DNA of 32,786 bases from Bacteroidales bacterium UBA5507 (lineage in GTDB: Bacteria > Bacteroidota > Bacteroidia > Bacteroidales > Lentimicrobiaceae). The DNA lies in assembly GCA_002426195.1 (NCBI GenBank), contig DIOT01000015.1:1-32786 (forward strand), given 5' to 3'. The notes under the pieces are model-generated. The model saw only the letters and a list, made by a program, of their open reading frames with translations. It ran no database searches and was not told the DNA's origin. How positions within the stretch are numbered: the first letter of the stretch is position 1; each line of letters opens with the position of its first letter. The position numbers and the translations under genes were made by a program. Shown in pieces: positions 30,737-32,786 of this stretch.

Positions 30737-32513
30737 TGACATTGTTACTTGTAAACATTTTCTCTATTGCTGCAGAATACTTCTCATACATATATGATCT
30801 CCTGAGTTTTAAAGTAGGTGTTAGATCACCGCTTTGTGTACTCCACTCTTTTGAAAGGAGATCGAACTTCTTAATCTGTTCAGAACTTCCAAAGTGGACA
30901 TTTGCATTATCTATCACTTTGCTGATTCTCTGTCTGATAACAGGATTAACCACCATCTCCTCGTCGGTAGTATACTCATGTCCCTTTTTCTTACACCATG
31001 ATTTCAGGAAATTGAAATCAGGAACAATAAGTGCAGCAGCAAATTTTTGATTTTCGCCAACCACCATTACATTGTCGATAAATGGAGATTCTTTTATCTT
31101 ATTCTCAAGCAATTCGGGTGCAATGTACTTACCTAATGAAGTCTTGAAAATCTCCTTTTTCCTCCCTGTTATTCTAAGCTGTCCTTCAGGTTCTATGACT
31201 CCAACGTCTCCGGTATGAAACCATCCATCTTTATCAATTACCTGAGCTGTCAGTTCCGGATCTTTGTAATAGCCTAACATGATATTCGGACCTTTTACAA
31301 GTATTTCACCATCATCAGAAATCTTAACACTGACACCTACTAATGGAGGCCCAACGGTCCCTATCTTAATACCATTTTTAATAATACTGGTACATGCTAC
31401 AACAGGAGAAGTTTCTGTCAATCCATACCCTTCGTATATTGGAAGTCCGGCTGCTCTGAAAGTCCTTATTATTCTTGGTTGTATTGCAGCACCGCCTGAA
31501 ACGATTATTTTAAATTTTCCGCCAAGAGCTTCACGCCATTTAACGTATACCAGTTTATCGGCAATTGCCTGCCAGAATTTATACCAGAGTGAATTATTAC
31601 CATTGACATCGTACCTGTCGGCCAGATTCAACGACCAGAAGAATATCATTCTCTTTACACCTTTGAGCTTCCTGCCTGTTGCAATAATCTTATCATAAAT
31701 CTTTTCCAACAAACGAGGAACACAACACATCATATCGGGATGTATTTCCTTGATATTATCTGTAATAGTAGCCAGACTTTCAGCATAATATATGGAGATC
31801 CCGAGGTATTGATACATATAATTCAGCATCCTCTCATATACATGACACAGTGGAAGAAAACTCAATGCTTTACCTTCTTGCCCGAATGTTGGAATGTATG
31901 ATACTCCAACAAAGTTTGATATAATGTTTGCATGCGACAACATTACACCTTTGGGATTCCCCGTTGTTCCGGATGTATAGATAATAGTTACGACATCCGA
32001 CCCCTTGATTTGGGATTTTATTTCATCAATCTTTTCCGGGTCTACATTTGCATCTCCTAACGTCATGACATCGTTGATTGTTCTTTCACCATTCTTACCT
32101 TTAATGGTGAATACCTCCTCAACACTTGGACAAAGATCAACGATCTCACGAATCTTCTTTGCCATTTCATCACCTGCAACAAAAACAAATCTGATCTCAG
32201 AGTGACAGAAAATATATTGATAATCCGATTTACTAATTGTGGGATAAATAGGAACATGTATTGCGCCTGTATGCATAATGGCAAAGTCCAGGTAATTCCA
32301 TTCAGGCCTGTTATTCATTATAGTGGCAACTTTGTCACCCTTTTTAATTCCTAGTTTCAGAAGACCATAACTCAGTAAATCAACATTTCTCTTGTACTTC
32401 TGAATGTCGATTTTCTTCCAAATACCATCTTCTTTATACGCCAGCACATCATCTTTAGGATCAAATGAGTTGGCATAATGAGGGAGCAGATCAAACAACC
32501 GTTCTATTGCCAT
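30729..32513 (-). CDS. Long-chain fatty acid--CoA ligase (AMP-forming)
   Basis: Activates fatty acids to acyl-CoA through an acyl-adenylate; 594 residues. The ATP-binding loop is IIYTSGTTGNPKGVMLS (177-193), followed by FLPLCHVYERM, the adenine motif YEGYGLTETSP, GWFHTGDVG and the hinge GRKKEIFKTSLGKYIAPELLE. The last of these, with the K-T-x-x-G-K pattern and the long C-terminal domain with GENQKFAAALIVPDF, is typical of the FadD15/FAA-like long-chain group of Bacteroidota. It is cytoplasmic or membrane-associated, without a signal peptide. It starts six bases after the dehydrogenase gene stops, so the two are in one operon. The chain length is inferred from the family. Confidence 0.92.
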   Translation of the reverse strand: MAIERLFDLLPHYANSFDPKDDVLAYKEDGIWKKIDIQKYKRNVDLLSYGLLKLGIKKGDKVATIMNNRPEWNYLDFAIMHTGAIHVPIYPTISKSDYQYIFCHSEIRFVFVAGDEMAKKIREIVDLCPSVEEVFTIKGKNGERTINDVMTLGDANVDPEKIDEIKSQIKGSDVVTIIYTSGTTGNPKGVMLSHANIISNFVGVSYIPTFGQEGKALSFLPLCHVYERMLNYMYQYLGISIYYAESLATITDNIKEIHPDMMCCVPRLLEKIYDKIIATGRKLKGVKRMIFFWSLNLADRYDVNGNNSLWYKFWQAIADKLVYVKWREALGGKFKIIVSGGAAIQPRIIRTFRAAGLPIYEGYGLTETSPVVACTSIIKNGIKIGTVGPPLVGVSVKISDDGEILVKGPNIMLGYYKDPELTAQVIDKDGWFHTGDVGVIEPEGQLRITGRKKEIFKTSLGKYIAPELLENKIKESPFIDNVMVVGENQKFAAALIVPDFNFLKSWCKKKGHEYTTDEEMVVNPVIRQRISKVIDNANVHFGSSEQIKKFDLLSKEWSTQSGDLTPTLKLRRSYMYEKYSAAIEKMFTSNNVKV

Positions 32514-32519
32514 GTTCTT

Positions 32520-32786
32520 TCATTTTTTGTTAAATATTGATGCAGATGCCTGAGCAGCAGGCATTATTAAAATATCATTAATATTTACATGAGCAGGTAG
32601 TGTAGTACAATAGTGCACAACATCAGCCACATCATCAGGTCGCAATGGTTCAAAACCCTGATAAACTTTACTTGCAGCTTCGTTATCGCCCGAAAACCTA
32701 ACAAGTGAAAACTCAGTTTCGACAGCACCGGGTGCCACTTGTGTAACTTTAATGTTTTTTGTGAGCAAATCAATACGCATCGTTTT
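32520..32786 (-). CDS. Short-chain dehydrogenase/reductase, C-terminal part (cut by window edge)
   Basis: Only the last 89 codons or so are in the window, and the frame is open to the right edge; the ATG at 32780 is inside the gene. The visible segments, MRIDLL, then VTQVAPGAVETEFS with the PGxVxTE motif after the cofactor site, VRFSGD and PLRPDDVADVV, and HVNINDILIMPAAQA, match the YdfG-like classical SDR group that acts on L-allo-threonine, serine or 3-hydroxy acids with NADP. The catalytic Ser, Tyr and Lys and the glycine-rich motif would be beyond the edge and cannot be checked. It is followed by the acyl-CoA ligase on the same strand. Confidence 0.88.
   Translation of the reverse strand, partial: KTMRIDLLTKNIKVTQVAPGAVETEFSLVRFSGDNEAASKVYQGFEPLRPDDVADVVHYCTTLPAHVNINDILIMPAAQASASIFNKK

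Overview
The window looks like a chromosomal segment of a Bacteroidota bacterium, most likely of the order Bacteroidales. The signs are the Bacteroidota-type promoter element (TAnnTTTG) in front of several genes, the TamL/TamB pair, DUF3822 and DUF2007 proteins, a BirA without a DNA-binding domain, and the gene run rsfS-ftsH-LUD-DUF2007-cdsA-psd. Most of it is dense housekeeping DNA. I see no tRNA, rRNA, CRISPR array, insertion sequence or phage gene.

1-4507 is the accessory part and the most interesting. It is visibly AT-richer than the rest and encodes a compact RiPP (ribosomally made, modified peptide) cluster, all on the + strand. It holds a radical SAM/SPASM maturase that runs off the left edge, a 74-residue precursor with a GG-type leader and a six-cysteine core, a peptidase-containing ABC exporter with an intact C39 catalytic set, and a HlyD-type adaptor reduced to its membrane anchor and terminal beta region. 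A perfect 11-bp hairpin lies between precursor and exporter. The proposed path is modification by the maturase, cleavage after Gly-Gly, and export. The product appears not to be a type I know by name.

4595-6248 carries a YhcC-type radical SAM protein and a YjjG-type HAD phosphatase, closed by a two-way terminator. A small exported cysteine-rich protein (6306-6617, -) follows, with perfect palindromes at its promoter. 6801-11635 (-) is an operon reading rsfS, ftsH, LUD protein, DUF2007 protein, cdsA, psd: ribosome silencing, membrane proteolysis and phospholipid synthesis. birA (+) diverges from it across two inverted repeats.

12528-16699 has pyrE with a SRPBCC gene (-), a NUDIX hydrolase (+) whose start lies 8 bases from pyrE's, and a four-gene operon (-) of a pilin-like anchored protein, DUF3822, rsmD and coaD. 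16908-17873 is an exported TPR protein ending at a strong terminator.

17930-28274 (-) is an envelope block: an AsmA-like protein, an AI-2E-family permease, TamB and TamL. The last part has an HsdR_N-like nuclease-fold protein (-), AMP nucleosidase and holA (+), then an acyl-CoA ligase and the end of a short-chain dehydrogenase (-) cut by the right edge.

Several starts were moved from the longest open frame because a promoter box overlaps or lies downstream of the longer start, or because the family's usual N-terminus begins later; each entry says which.
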